Below are positions 1 to 8,538 of a DNA stretch of 64,000 nucleotides, in pieces; the stretch's first letter is position 1, and the number at the start of each line of letters is the position of its first letter. The stretch is from assembly GCA_963709765.1 (NCBI GenBank), contig CAVPXL010000015.1:62001-126000 (forward strand), in the 5' to 3' direction. Origin of the DNA: Roseitranquillus sp963709765. Its GTDB lineage: Bacteria > Pseudomonadota > Alphaproteobacteria > Rhodobacterales > Rhodobacteraceae. Under the pieces are notes generated by a model. The model saw only the letters and a program-made list of their open reading frames with translations. It did not search any database and was not told the DNA's origin. The position numbers and the translations under genes were made by a program.

Positions 1-1
1 C

Positions 2-49
2 CTTCGATACGGGCGCCCCGTGTTCGAAGGCGACAAACTCTTCGATTGA
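2..49 (+). CDS. 3' end of an upstream gene, probably TRAP small permease (partial)
   Basis: An open frame enters at the left edge and stops at the TGA at 47-49, eleven bases before the DctM start. Only 15 codons are visible, too few for a family assignment. The small (DctQ) permease almost always lies directly upstream of DctM in TRAP operons, so that identity is inferred from position alone. Confidence 0.5.
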   Translation, partial: LRYGRPVFEGDKLFD

Positions 50-59
50 AGGAACGGAC

Positions 60-1391
60 ATGCTCTGGAACCAACTGCAGAACCAGGCGGTCGAGCTCGG
101 CTGGGATTTCTACGGCCCCGTCATCCTCTTCGTGGTGCTCGTGGCGCTGGCGGTGCCAGTCTGGGCCGCGATCGGATCGGCCGCGATCATCATGCTGCTG
201 ATGTCGGGGGCGCTGCCGCTGTCGCTCGTCGGCGAAAGCCTCTTCGACGGGATCGACGCCTTCGCGCTGACGGCGGTGCCGCTCTTCATCCTGACCGGTG
301 ACGTGCTGGTCAGGACGGGCCTCAGCCGCAAGTTCCTCGACGTGGCCGAGGCGGTGACCAAGTTCGCCAGGGGCGGGTTCGGGTCGGCCACGGTCCTTGT
401 ATGCGGCATGTTCGCGGCGATCTCCGGGTCCGACGCCGCGGGCGCGGCGGCCGTGGGCCGCATGACCATCGACCGGCTGGTCGAGTCGGGCTATCCGCGT
501 CCTTATGCCTGCGCGCTCGTCGCCGCGGGCGCCTGTACGGGCATCCTGATCCCGCCCTCGATCGCCTACATCATCATCGGACTTGTCCTCGGGATCTCGG
601 CCTCGACGCTGTTTCTTGCGGCCCTCATCCCCGGCATCGCGATCCTTGTCTCGATCCTCGCCACCAACATCGTGATGAACCGGATCTACGCGTACGAGAC
701 CGGCGGCAACATCAGCATGGGCGAGTATTTCGGCAATGTCGGCAAGGCGCTCAAGGAAGGCTGGTACGCCTTTCTCGTTCCCGGCATCATCTTCTACGGC
801 ATCTTCTCCGGACGTCTCACCCCGACCGAGGCCGGCGCGACCGCGGTCGTCGTCACCATCATCATGGGCTTCATCCTCGGAACATTGCGGTTCTCCGACT
901 TCCCGGCGATGCTCGTCAGCTCGGCGAAGGTGAACGGGGTGATCCTGCCGATCATCGCGTTCTCGCTCCCGCTGGCTCAGGCGCTGGCGATCATGGGCGT
1001 TCCACAGGGGTTCGTCTTCTCGATCACCTCCATGACCGACAACCCGGCGCTCCTCATCCTGCTGATGGTCGGCATCCTCATCGCCGCCGGCTGCGTGATG
1101 GAAACGACGCCGAACATCGTGATCCTCGCGCCGATCCTCAAGCCTCTGGCCGACAACATCGGCATGAACGAGATCCAGTTCTGCATCATGATGATCACCG
1201 CCCTGGGCGTCGGCTTCATCACACCGCCGCTGGGCCTCAACCTCTTCGTGGTCTCCGGCCTCACTGGCGAGTCGATCCTGAAGATCGCCGCGCGCGCCGT
1301 ACCGTTCGTGCTCTTCATGCTGCTCGTGACGCTCATGATCGCCTACATCCCGGCGATTTCCACGTCACTCCTTCCCGACGTCTACAGATAG
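60..1391 (+). CDS. dctM: TRAP transporter large permease DctM, DHPS-operon type
   Basis: This 443-residue inner-membrane protein is hydrophobic along its whole length, as expected for the 12-13 helix DctM subunit that carries solute with the Na+ gradient. Family marks include the conserved GSDAAGAAAVG stretch near residue 121, the TPTEAGA segment near 257, and a C-terminal helix close to the stop. It lies 9 bases upstream of the hpsN-like gene, so it is the importer of this sulfonate operon. Marine Roseobacters use a TRAP system (HpsKLM) for DHPS in the described pathway, and this gene would be the large subunit of such a system. The binding protein and most of the small permease would lie left of the window. 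Substrate is inferred from context. Confidence 0.9.
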   Translation: MLWNQLQNQAVELGWDFYGPVILFVVLVALAVPVWAAIGSAAIIMLLMSGALPLSLVGESLFDGIDAFALTAVPLFILTGDVLVRTGLSRKFLDVAEAVTKFARGGFGSATVLVCGMFAAISGSDAAGAAAVGRMTIDRLVESGYPRPYACALVAAGACTGILIPPSIAYIIIGLVLGISASTLFLAALIPGIAILVSILATNIVMNRIYAYETGGNISMGEYFGNVGKALKEGWYAFLVPGIIFYGIFSGRLTPTEAGATAVVVTIIMGFILGTLRFSDFPAMLVSSAKVNGVILPIIAFSLPLAQALAIMGVPQGFVFSITSMTDNPALLILLMVGILIAAGCVMETTPNIVILAPILKPLADNIGMNEIQFCIMMITALGVGFITPPLGLNLFVVSGLTGESILKIAARAVPFVLFMLLVTLMIAYIPAISTSLLPDVYR

Positions 1392-1400
1392 GATCCGTCC

Positions 1401-2708
1401 ATGCCGAGAGAATATCTCAAGAAAGCGACACTGACCTCGAAAAGCGATGCTTCGGAGGTCAAGGAAACCGTCCAGAACATTCTGAACGACATCGAGGCGG
1501 GCGGCGACGCGGCGGCACTGGAATATGCCGCGAAGTTCGACGGCTACGAGGGCAACATCCTCCTGTCCCCGGACGAGATCGCGGCCGCGGAGGACCTCGT
1601 CCCGGAGAAGCTGAAGGCGGATATCCGGTTCTCGCACGAGAACGTCCGCAAGTTCGCGGAGGCGCAGAAGCGGACGCTCGAAAACATCCAGATCGAAGTC
1701 GTTCCCGGCATGACCCTGGGTCAGAAGTCAATTCCGGTGAAGGCGGCCGGCTGTTATGTTCCGGGCGGGCGCTACAGCCATATCGCCAGCGCCATCATGA
1801 CGGTGACGACCGCCCGGGTGGCCGGCTGCGAGCACATCGTCGCGTGCTCTCCGCCGCGGCCTGGCGTCGGAATCCACCCCGCGATCGTCTACGCGGCGCA
1901 CATCTGCGGTGCCGACCGCATCCTTGCGATGGGAGGCGTCCAGGGGGTCGCCGCGATGACCTTCGGCCTCTTCGGGCTGCCGAGGGCCAACATCCTCGTC
2001 GGTCCGGGAAACCAGTTCGTGGCAGAAGCCAAACGGATTCTCTTCGGGCGCGTCGGCATCGACATGATCGCCGGCCCGACGGACAGCCTGATTCTCGCCG
2101 ACGCGACGGCCGATCCTGCCATCGTCGCCACAGACCTCGTCGGGCAGGCCGAACACGGCTACAACTCGCCCGTCTGGCTCGTCACCGACGATCGCGCCCT
2201 TGCCGAAGAAGTCATGCGCCTCGTTCCGCAATACATCGACGATCTGCCGCAGGTGAACCGCGACAACGCGGCCGCCGCATGGCGCGACTATGCCGAGGTC
2301 ATCGTGTGCGCCGACCGGGAAGAGATGGCGGCGACGTCGGACGATTACGCGCCCGAACACCTGACCGTCATGGCCGACGACCTCGACTGGTGGCTCGAGC
2401 GGTTGTCCTGCTACGGCTCGCTGTTCCTTGGTGAAGAGACGACGGTGGCGTTCGGCGACAAGGCGGCCGGCACCAATCACGTCCTGCCGACATCCGGCGC
2501 GGCGTCCTATACGGGCGGGCTCTCGGTCCACAAGTACATGAAGATCGTCACCTGGCAGCGCGCGACGCGGGACGGCTGCAAGCCTGTTGCCGAGGCAACC
2601 GCCCGGATCGCGCGTCTCGAAGGCATGGAAGGTCACGCCCGGACCGCCGACATCCGGCTGAAGAAGTTCTTTCCCGACGAAACCTTCGATCTGGTGCCCG
2701 ATGCCTGA
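1401..2708 (+). CDS. hpsN: HisD-family sulfopropanediol 3-dehydrogenase (HpsN-like)
   Basis: The protein has 435 residues and belongs to the histidinol dehydrogenase fold. Expected Zn ligands are present as Q249 and H252 (in QAEH), D353 and H412, with the catalytic pair E319-H320 in APEHL. In the HpsN branch this chemistry oxidises (R)-2,3-dihydroxypropane-1-sulfonate twice with NAD+ to (R)-sulfolactate. The choice of HpsN over histidine biosynthesis rests on the neighbours: a TRAP permease upstream, two more alcohol dehydrogenases, and suyA and suyB downstream. No his genes are nearby. The stop overlaps the next start by 8 bases, so translation is probably coupled. The substrate assignment is contextual, and other HisD-like dehydrogenases exist. 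Confidence 0.85.
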   Translation: MPREYLKKATLTSKSDASEVKETVQNILNDIEAGGDAAALEYAAKFDGYEGNILLSPDEIAAAEDLVPEKLKADIRFSHENVRKFAEAQKRTLENIQIEVVPGMTLGQKSIPVKAAGCYVPGGRYSHIASAIMTVTTARVAGCEHIVACSPPRPGVGIHPAIVYAAHICGADRILAMGGVQGVAAMTFGLFGLPRANILVGPGNQFVAEAKRILFGRVGIDMIAGPTDSLILADATADPAIVATDLVGQAEHGYNSPVWLVTDDRALAEEVMRLVPQYIDDLPQVNRDNAAAAWRDYAEVIVCADREEMAATSDDYAPEHLTVMADDLDWWLERLSCYGSLFLGEETTVAFGDKAAGTNHVLPTSGAASYTGGLSVHKYMKIVTWQRATRDGCKPVAEATARIARLEGMEGHARTADIRLKKFFPDETFDLVPDA

Positions 2709-3465
2709 AGGCGCGCGCGCCCTGTTCGATGTCGGTGGCCGCGTCGCGTGTGTCACCGGCGCGAGCGCCGGCCTCGGCCGGCGCGCCGCGACCGTGCTCG
2801 CGGCCGCCGGTGCCCGCGTCATCGGCGTGGCCCGGCGGGCGGATGCGCTCCACGAATGGGCGGCGGAGGCCGAGGGCGAAACCCATGCCGTGCGGGCCGA
2901 CGTCGCGGACCGTGATCGCATGGCGGACCTTGCGGACCGGATTTCCGAACCGTTCGGGCCGCCGGACATCGTCGTCCACGCGGCCGGGATCAACACCCGC
3001 GAAATGGCGGACGACGTGACGCCCGGCGGTTGGGACACGACTCTGGGCCTCAATCTCGCCGCGCCGTTCTTCCTCAGCCAGAGGCTCGTTCCCTCGATGG
3101 CCGAGAAGGGTTGGGGGCGGATCGTGAACTTCGCCTCGCTGCAATCGACGCGCGCCTTCCCCGGGGGCGTGGCCTACGGCGCATCCAAGGCCGGGATCTC
3201 GCAACTGACACGCTCGATGGCCGAGGCGTGGTCTTCGCGCGGCATCACGGCCAACGCTCTGGGGCCGGGCTTCTTCCGGACAGAGCTGACGGCGCAGGTC
3301 TTCGACGATCCCGTCCGCTCGGCGCGCAATGCCGAACAGACCTGCATCGGCCGCAACGGCGAACTCTCCGACATCGACGGACCGCTGCTGTTTCTCTGCT
3401 CGGACGCGTCCGCCTACGTCACCGGGCAGATCCTGATGGTCGACGGGGGGTTCACCGCGAAATGA
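2701..3465 (+). CDS. hpsO: Short-chain dehydrogenase, probable HpsO-type DHPS 2-dehydrogenase
   Basis: This 254-residue classical SDR has the nucleotide motif TGASAGLG (residues 19-26) and the catalytic set S146, Y159 and K163 (YGASK). The C terminus ends in the usual GQILMVDGGFT segment. Described DHPS operons pair HpsN with two dehydrogenases (HpsO, HpsP) that interconvert DHPS enantiomers by oxidation and re-reduction at C2, and this SDR and the next Zn-ADH fit that pair. Which acts on which enantiomer cannot be told from sequence, so the symbol is tentative. It overlaps hpsN by 8 bases and the next gene by ATGA. Confidence 0.75.
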   Translation: MPEGARALFDVGGRVACVTGASAGLGRRAATVLAAAGARVIGVARRADALHEWAAEAEGETHAVRADVADRDRMADLADRISEPFGPPDIVVHAAGINTREMADDVTPGGWDTTLGLNLAAPFFLSQRLVPSMAEKGWGRIVNFASLQSTRAFPGGVAYGASKAGISQLTRSMAEAWSSRGITANALGPGFFRTELTAQVFDDPVRSARNAEQTCIGRNGELSDIDGPLLFLCSDASAYVTGQILMVDGGFTAK

Positions 3466-4466
3466 AGGCGCTTGTCTACACCGCTCCGGAATCGCTCATC
3501 TACCGCGATGTCCCGGACCCTGAACCCGCGGACGGCGAAGTCGCCGTCCGTGTCGAGAGTGTCGGCATCTGCGGATCGGACATGCACGCCTATCTTGGCC
3601 ACGACGAACGGCGGCCCGCGCCGCTGGTGCTGGGCCATGAAGTCGCCGGAATCATCGCCACGGGACCACGGTCCGGGCAGCGCGTCACCGTCAACCCGCT
3701 GGTCACGTGCGGCACTTGCGCTGCATGCCTCGCTGGCCGCGACAACCTTTGCCCGACGCGGCAGATCATCTCGATGCCGCCGCGGCCGGGTGGCTTCGCC
3801 GAAAGCGTGGTCCTGCCTTCCGGAAACCTCGTCGACATACCTGACGGATTCTCCGCCGATCAGGCCGCTCTGGCCGAACCCATCGCCTGCGGCTGGCACG
3901 CAGTCCGTATGGCCCTGTCGCGTGTCGACGGCGCGGCAAGGGCCCTGGTGATCGGCGGTGGCGCAATCGGTCTCGGCGCGGGGCTCAGCCTCTCGGCCCA
4001 CGGGACCGGGAACGTCGTCGTGCTGGAGCCCAACCGCATCCGGCGCGCGTTTCTCGACCGGAAATGCGGTCAGACCGTCATCGATCCCGCCGACCTCGCA
4101 AGCGACGACCGCTTCGACGTCGTGATCGACGGCGTCGGATACGAGGCCACCCGCCGGCAGGCCTCTGCCCACGTCCGACCTGGAGGCGTGATCGTGCATA
4201 TCGGGCTTGGCAGCGCCGAAGGCGGCCTCGACATCCGCCGGATGACGCTTTGGGAAGTCACGTTCATCGGGACGTACACCTACACCGCCCAGGACTTCCG
4301 CGACACCGCCGAAGCCATGTTCGACGGCCGCCTCGGTCCGCTCGACTGGACCGAAGCGCGCGCCCTCAGCGAGGGGCAGACTGCATTCGCCGATATCCGC
4401 GCAGGCCGCACGGCCGCACCGAAGATCATTCTCAGACCTGACCGCCAAGGAGGACCAAATGGCTGA
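3462..4466 (+). CDS. hpsP: Zinc-containing alcohol dehydrogenase, probable HpsP
   Basis: The 334-residue medium-chain dehydrogenase starts at the ATG inside the ATGA overlap with the SDR. Catalytic Zn residues are C37 (CGSD) and the GHE motif (H59-E60). The structural Zn site is complete as C83, C86, C89 and C97. A GGGAIGLGAG Rossmann loop follows in the second domain. It lies between the SDR and suyA, and its last 8 bases overlap suyA. With the SDR it probably forms the two-enzyme C2 racemisation step for DHPS. Polyol or sorbitol dehydrogenase activity is possible for the family alone, and operon context decides the call. Confidence 0.75.
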   Translation: MKALVYTAPESLIYRDVPDPEPADGEVAVRVESVGICGSDMHAYLGHDERRPAPLVLGHEVAGIIATGPRSGQRVTVNPLVTCGTCAACLAGRDNLCPTRQIISMPPRPGGFAESVVLPSGNLVDIPDGFSADQAALAEPIACGWHAVRMALSRVDGAARALVIGGGAIGLGAGLSLSAHGTGNVVVLEPNRIRRAFLDRKCGQTVIDPADLASDDRFDVVIDGVGYEATRRQASAHVRPGGVIVHIGLGSAEGGLDIRRMTLWEVTFIGTYTYTAQDFRDTAEAMFDGRLGPLDWTEARALSEGQTAFADIRAGRTAAPKIILRPDRQGGPNG

Positions 4467-4749
4467 AATCCCGCATCTGCTGGTACACGAGGAAGCAGAC
4501 AATGTCGGCGTCGTCGTCATCGAAGGATTGACCGCGAACACCGACATGCTGTGCTGCATCACGCATGACAATTCGACGTTCCGCCTGACCTCGGGCGCCG
4601 ATGTTCCGATCGGTCACAAGATCGCGCTCAAGGACCTCAAGGCCGGCGATACCGCAATCAAGTACGGCGAGGACATCGGCAAGATCACCGCCGACGTCGC
4701 CAAGGGCGCGCACGTGCACACCCACAACTGCAAAACGAAGCGCTGGTAA
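4459..4749 (+). CDS. suyA: (2R)-sulfolactate sulfo-lyase, small subunit SuyA
   Basis: This 96-residue protein has the SAF-like fold of the UxaA/altronate dehydratase N-terminal domain, with a VVVIEGL segment near the start and a HVHTHNCK end typical of these small subunits. Together with SuyB it removes sulfite from (R)-3-sulfolactate to give pyruvate. A strong ribosome site (AAGGAGGA, 4447-4454) lies just before the ATG, inside the end of the Zn-ADH gene. The altronate dehydratase alternative is made unlikely by the HpsN-type neighbours and the sulfite exporter downstream. Confidence 0.88.
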   Translation: MAEIPHLLVHEEADNVGVVVIEGLTANTDMLCCITHDNSTFRLTSGADVPIGHKIALKDLKAGDTAIKYGEDIGKITADVAKGAHVHTHNCKTKRW

Positions 4750-4760
4750 GGAGCCCACAC

Positions 4761-5942
4761 ATGGCCTCGAAGTATTCCAACATCACCGTCCAGGGCTACC
4801 GGCGTGACAACGGCCGCGTCGGCGTGCGCAACCACGTCCTCATCCTGCCGCTCGACGACATCTCCAACGCCGCCTGCGAGGCGGTCGCGAACAACATCAA
4901 GGGCACGCTGGCGATTCCGCACGCCTACGGCCGGCTGCAATTCGGCGAGGACCTCGACGTCCACTTCCGCACCATCATCGGCACCGGGGCCAACCCCAAC
5001 GTCGCCGCCTGCGTCGTCATCGGGATCGAGCCCGGCTGGACCCAGCGCGTCGTCGACGGCATCGCCAAGACCGGAAAGCCCGTGCAGGGGTTCTCCATCG
5101 AGCAGAACGGCGACCTCAAGACCATCATGAACGCCAGCCGCGCCGCCAAGGAAATGGTGCACTACGCCTCCGAGTTGCAGCGCGAGGAATGTTCGATCTC
5201 CGACCTCTGGATCTCGACCAAGTGCGGCGAGAGCGACACGACAACGGGTCTCGGCTCCTGCCCGACGGTCGGCAACATGTACGACAAGCTCCTGCCCGAG
5301 GGCATCTACGGCTTCTTCGGCGAAACCTCGGAGATCACCGGTGCCGAGCACATCTGCCAGAAGCGCGCGGTCAACGAGGAAGTCGGCGAGCGCTGGTACA
5401 AGATGTGGAAGGCCTATCAGGACGACGTGATCTTCGCGCACCAGACCGATGACCTCAGCGACAGCCAACCCACGAAGGGGAACATCGAGGGCGGTCTGAC
5501 CACCATCGAGGAAAAGGCGCTGGGCAACCTCGAAAAGATCGGCCGGACCTCGGAGTTCATCGACATTCTCGACCCCGCCGAGGCCCCGCAATCGGGCAAC
5601 GGGCTCTACTTCATGGACAGCTCTTCCGCGGCGGCGGAATGCGTCACGCTGATGGCGGCGGGCGGCGCGGTGATCCACACCTTCCCGACCGGGCAGGGCA
5701 ACGTGATCGGCAACCCGATCGTGCCGGTCATCAAGATCACGGCCAACCCCCGCACGGTCCGCACGATGAGCGAGCACGTCGATGTCGACGTCACCGGCAT
5801 CCTGCGCCGCGACATGACCATCGACGAGGCGGGCGACGAACTGATCGAGATGATCCGGCGCACCGCGAACGGGCGGAACACGGCATCCGAGGCGCTGGGG
5901 CACCGCGAGTTCTCGATGACCAAGCTCTACCGCAGCGCGTAG
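4761..5942 (+). CDS. suyB: (2R)-sulfolactate sulfo-lyase, large subunit SuyB
   Basis: The 393-residue protein is a UxaA C-terminal domain protein that begins with the family opening GYRRDNGRVGVRNHVLILP. Conserved cysteines occur at KCGESDTT and SCPTVGN and suit the Fe-dependent lyase/dehydratase site of this family. It starts 11 bases after suyA behind a GGAG ribosome site. SuyAB catalyses cleavage of sulfolactate to pyruvate and sulfite, the carbon-sulfur bond-breaking step of this operon. After the stop there is a perfect 10-bp hairpin before the next gene. Split small and large genes agree with SuyA/SuyB rather than with a single-chain UxaA. Confidence 0.88.
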   Translation: MASKYSNITVQGYRRDNGRVGVRNHVLILPLDDISNAACEAVANNIKGTLAIPHAYGRLQFGEDLDVHFRTIIGTGANPNVAACVVIGIEPGWTQRVVDGIAKTGKPVQGFSIEQNGDLKTIMNASRAAKEMVHYASELQREECSISDLWISTKCGESDTTTGLGSCPTVGNMYDKLLPEGIYGFFGETSEITGAEHICQKRAVNEEVGERWYKMWKAYQDDVIFAHQTDDLSDSQPTKGNIEGGLTTIEEKALGNLEKIGRTSEFIDILDPAEAPQSGNGLYFMDSSSAAAECVTLMAAGGAVIHTFPTGQGNVIGNPIVPVIKITANPRTVRTMSEHVDVDVTGILRRDMTIDEAGDELIEMIRRTANGRNTASEALGHREFSMTKLYRSA

Positions 5943-5949
5943 CAAACTT

Positions 5950-5974
5950 GCGGGCGGCCACATCGGCCGCCCGC
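5950..5974 (+). other. Intercistronic hairpin between suyB and the ComC-like gene
   Basis: A perfect 10-bp inverted repeat (GCGGGCGGCC, 5 nt loop, GGCCGCCCGC) fills the gap after suyB. No U-run follows and the ribosome site of the next gene (GAAGGGA, 5976-5982) lies directly behind it. It may stabilise the upstream mRNA, attenuate read-through or sequester the next start. The structure is seen, the role is inferred. Confidence 0.6.
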
Positions 5975-5989
5975 CGAAGGGACCGCCAA

Positions 5990-7000
5990 ATGGAAGAGAT
6001 GCAGCGCATCGGCCTTTCCGAGGCTGAAAGCCTGATCACGCAGGGTCTGATCGCCAACGGCGTACCGGCCGGCGCGGCGCGCTCCGTGGCGGCGGCTCTG
6101 GTCGCGGCCGAGGCCGAGGGACAGGTGGGGCACGGCTTTTCGCGGCTCGAGGACTACGTTGCCCAGGTCCGCTCGGGCAAGCTGCGGGCCGACGCGGAGG
6201 TCGAGGTGACGAGGGTCAACACCACGGCCCTTCTGATCGACGCGGGCCACGGATTCGCCTACCCCGCGCTGGATCGTGCGGTATCCGAGGGCGCGGACAT
6301 CGCGCGCGAGTTCGGCTCGGCGACGATGTCGGTGCGCAACTCTCACCATTGCGGCGCGCTTTCGGTGCAGGTGGACAGGCTGGCCCGACGCGGTCTGGTG
6401 GCGTTCATGTTCGCGAATGCACCTGCTGCGATCGCGCCCTGGGGCTCCAGCCAACGGATCTACGGGACCAATCCGATCGCGTTTGCCGCGCCGCGTGTCG
6501 AGGCCGATCCGCTGGTGATCGACCTGTCCCTGTCGCGCGTCGCACGGGGCAAGGTGATGCACGCCCGGAAAAGCGGCCTGCCGATCCCCCTCGGATGGGC
6601 GCTCGACGCCGACGGAAACCCGACGACCGATCCCGAAAGCGCGCTGGCCGGCAGCATGGTCCCCATCGGCGAGGCCAAGGGCACGTCCCTCGCCCTCATG
6701 GTCGAGATCCTGGCGGCGGTGATGACGGGCAGCAACCTGAGCACCGAGGTCTCGTCGTTCTTCACCCCGGATGGACCGCCGCCTGGCACAGGGCAGTTCC
6801 TGATGGCCCTGCGCCCTCCCGACGGCGCGGATTTCGGACAGCGGCTCGACCGCTTGCTGAGCATGGTGGGCGCGGCCGAGGGCGCCAGGCTCCCCGGAGC
6901 CCGCCGCGCCGCGGCCATCGCGGCGGCGCACGCGAACGGCATCGACGTGCCCGCACGGTATATCCGCGCCGCTCAGGCGTTGACGGAGATAGAGGTCTGA
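5990..7000 (+). CDS. comC: Ldh_2-family dehydrogenase, probable ComC-type (R)-sulfolactate dehydrogenase
   Basis: This 336-residue protein is of the malate/L-lactate/L-sulfolactate dehydrogenase family (Ldh_2), with the NSHHCG active-site segment (H119-H120) and the IYGTNPIAFAAP stretch. The family includes ComC, which interconverts (R)-sulfolactate and sulfopyruvate with NAD(P)H. In sulfolactate degraders ComC works with an (S)-specific SlcC to racemise sulfolactate. No SlcC-like gene is visible here, so it may instead oxidise or scavenge sulfolactate, or the partner may be elsewhere. It is translated from a GAAGGGA site, with a one-base gap to the exporter gene. Substrate is inferred from the operon. 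Confidence 0.7.
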   Translation: MEEMQRIGLSEAESLITQGLIANGVPAGAARSVAAALVAAEAEGQVGHGFSRLEDYVAQVRSGKLRADAEVEVTRVNTTALLIDAGHGFAYPALDRAVSEGADIAREFGSATMSVRNSHHCGALSVQVDRLARRGLVAFMFANAPAAIAPWGSSQRIYGTNPIAFAAPRVEADPLVIDLSLSRVARGKVMHARKSGLPIPLGWALDADGNPTTDPESALAGSMVPIGEAKGTSLALMVEILAAVMTGSNLSTEVSSFFTPDGPPPGTGQFLMALRPPDGADFGQRLDRLLSMVGAAEGARLPGARRAAAIAAAHANGIDVPARYIRAAQALTEIEV

Positions 7001-7001
7001 C

Positions 7002-8054
7002 ATGCTGAGAGCCCTTCGCCAGCCCGACGCATTCGCCAAGGCAGTGCAGGTCACGCGGCAGGCCCTGCCTGGCATCCTCGTGGCCGGTGTGATCGCCCTG
7101 GCCAGCCAGTTCGTGTCGGATCATTACGGCGCGCCGGCGATGCTTCTGGCCCTGCTTTTCGGCATCGCGATGAACTTCCTGTCGGCCGACGCGACGTGCG
7201 CGTTCGGTATCCAGGTCGCCGCCCGCAGTCTCCTGCGCGTCGGGGTCGCGCTTCTCGGCCTGCGCATCAGTTTCGAGATGGTGGCCGGGCTCGGCTGGCA
7301 GATCGTCCTGCTGATCGTGTTCGGGGTCCTGTCGACGATCGGCTTCGGTCTGGCCGCATCCCGCCTGTTCGGCTTCCGGTACCGGTTCGCCTTCCTGTCC
7401 GCCGGATCGGTCGCCATCTGCGGCGCCTCGGCCGCCATGGCCATCGCCGCCATCCTGCCCCGCGACGAGAAGTCGGAGGACAGGCTGGTCTTCACCGTCG
7501 TCGGCGTCACCGTCCTGTCGACCATCGCGATGATCATCTACCCGATCCTCGGCGGCATCATGGCATTGGACGAGTACACGGCCGGGATCTACCTCGGCGC
7601 GACGATCCACGATGTCGCGCAAGTCGTGGGCGCCGGCTTCTCGATCTCCGAAACCGCGGGGGAGACGGCCACACTGGTCAAGCTGCTGCGGGTCTCCATG
7701 CTGGCTCCGATCGTCATCATCGCGTCGCTTGTCATCCAGCGGTCCGCGTCGGCCGGAGAGCTGGGCAGCAGTCGGCCGGCGCTGATTCCCGGCTTCGTGG
7801 CGGCCTTCGTCGCCTTCGCGTTTCTCAACTCGTTCGTCGACCTGCCCGGCGCGCTGACCGTCGCCGCGGCGGCGACCTCGCGATGGTTGCTGCTGGTCGC
7901 CATCGCCGCGGTCGGCCTCAAGACCATGCCGAAGGACGTGCTCAAGGTCGGCCGGGCCGCCGCGGCCCTGCTTGTCGCCGAAACGGTGTTCCTGGCGTGC
8001 GTGATCGCGATCGGGCTTCACTTTCTCAACGTACCGGCGCTGCCGACGCAGTGA
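7002..8054 (+). CDS. YeiH-family (PF03601) putative sulfite/sulfate exporter
   Basis: The 350-residue integral membrane protein has about ten hydrophobic helices, the GASAAMAIAAI segment near residue 140 and the IHDVAQVVGAGFS signature of the YeiH/UPF0324 family. Members of this family (for example CuyZ) have been proposed as sulfite exporters in bacteria that cleave sulfonates. Its place one base after the dehydrogenase and in the same operon as suyAB supports disposal of the toxic sulfite that SuyAB releases. Transport direction and ion are inferred from family and context. Confidence 0.8.
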   Translation: MLRALRQPDAFAKAVQVTRQALPGILVAGVIALASQFVSDHYGAPAMLLALLFGIAMNFLSADATCAFGIQVAARSLLRVGVALLGLRISFEMVAGLGWQIVLLIVFGVLSTIGFGLAASRLFGFRYRFAFLSAGSVAICGASAAMAIAAILPRDEKSEDRLVFTVVGVTVLSTIAMIIYPILGGIMALDEYTAGIYLGATIHDVAQVVGAGFSISETAGETATLVKLLRVSMLAPIVIIASLVIQRSASAGELGSSRPALIPGFVAAFVAFAFLNSFVDLPGALTVAAAATSRWLLLVAIAAVGLKTMPKDVLKVGRAAAALLVAETVFLACVIAIGLHFLNVPALPTQ

Positions 8055-8072
8055 ATGAAAAGGGTCCAAAGA

Positions 8073-8477
8073 ATGCAGCATATCCTCATCCCGGTCGCAC
8101 TCGATCACGAGGGGTTGGTGGGCAAGAAGCTCGACCTCAGCCGCCGCCTCCTTGCCGATGGCGGCAGGATCACCCTGCTGACGGTCCTCGAATCGATCCC
8201 CGGCTACGTCGCCGAGTTCATCGACCAGAAGCCCGAGCACCACCTGACCGACAGGATCCGCCAAAAACTCCGCGAGGCGGCCGGCGATGATCCGGCGATC
8301 GCTTGCGAGGTGGTCACCGGAAAGGCGGGTGTCGAGATCGCCAGCTTCGCGCGGTCCCACCGGGTCGAGTTGATCGTCATCGGATCGCACCATCCCTCGG
8401 CGCAGGACTATTTCCTCGGCTCGACCGCCGCCCGGGTGGCGCGGCGGGCGCCATGCTCGGTCATGGTGGTGCGCTGA
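8073..8477 (+). CDS. Universal stress protein, UspA family
   Basis: The 134-residue protein starts MQHILIPVALDHEG and ends with the nucleotide-binding pattern GSHHPSAQDYFLGSTAARVA followed by PCSVMVV, as in single-domain Usp proteins. The ATG at 8073 is preferred because AAGGG lies 8 bases upstream and the beta-1 strand normally begins right after the start. An in-frame ATG at 8055, adjacent to the exporter stop, would add 6 residues. It is probably the last gene of the DHPS operon. Small Usp genes often accompany TRAP and anion transport operons, but its function here is unknown. Confidence 0.85.
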   Translation: MQHILIPVALDHEGLVGKKLDLSRRLLADGGRITLLTVLESIPGYVAEFIDQKPEHHLTDRIRQKLREAAGDDPAIACEVVTGKAGVEIASFARSHRVELIVIGSHHPSAQDYFLGSTAARVARRAPCSVMVVR

Positions 8478-8538
8478 GACACGGCCGGGAACTTTGTCGG
8501 CGGGAGAGACCCCGCAGGATGCAACAGGGAGAGGCGAC

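Noticed and set aside
1401..2708. Histidinol dehydrogenase of histidine synthesis
   Set aside because: The fold fits, but the TRAP, SDR, Zn-ADH and SuyAB neighbours point to DHPS, and no his genes are nearby.
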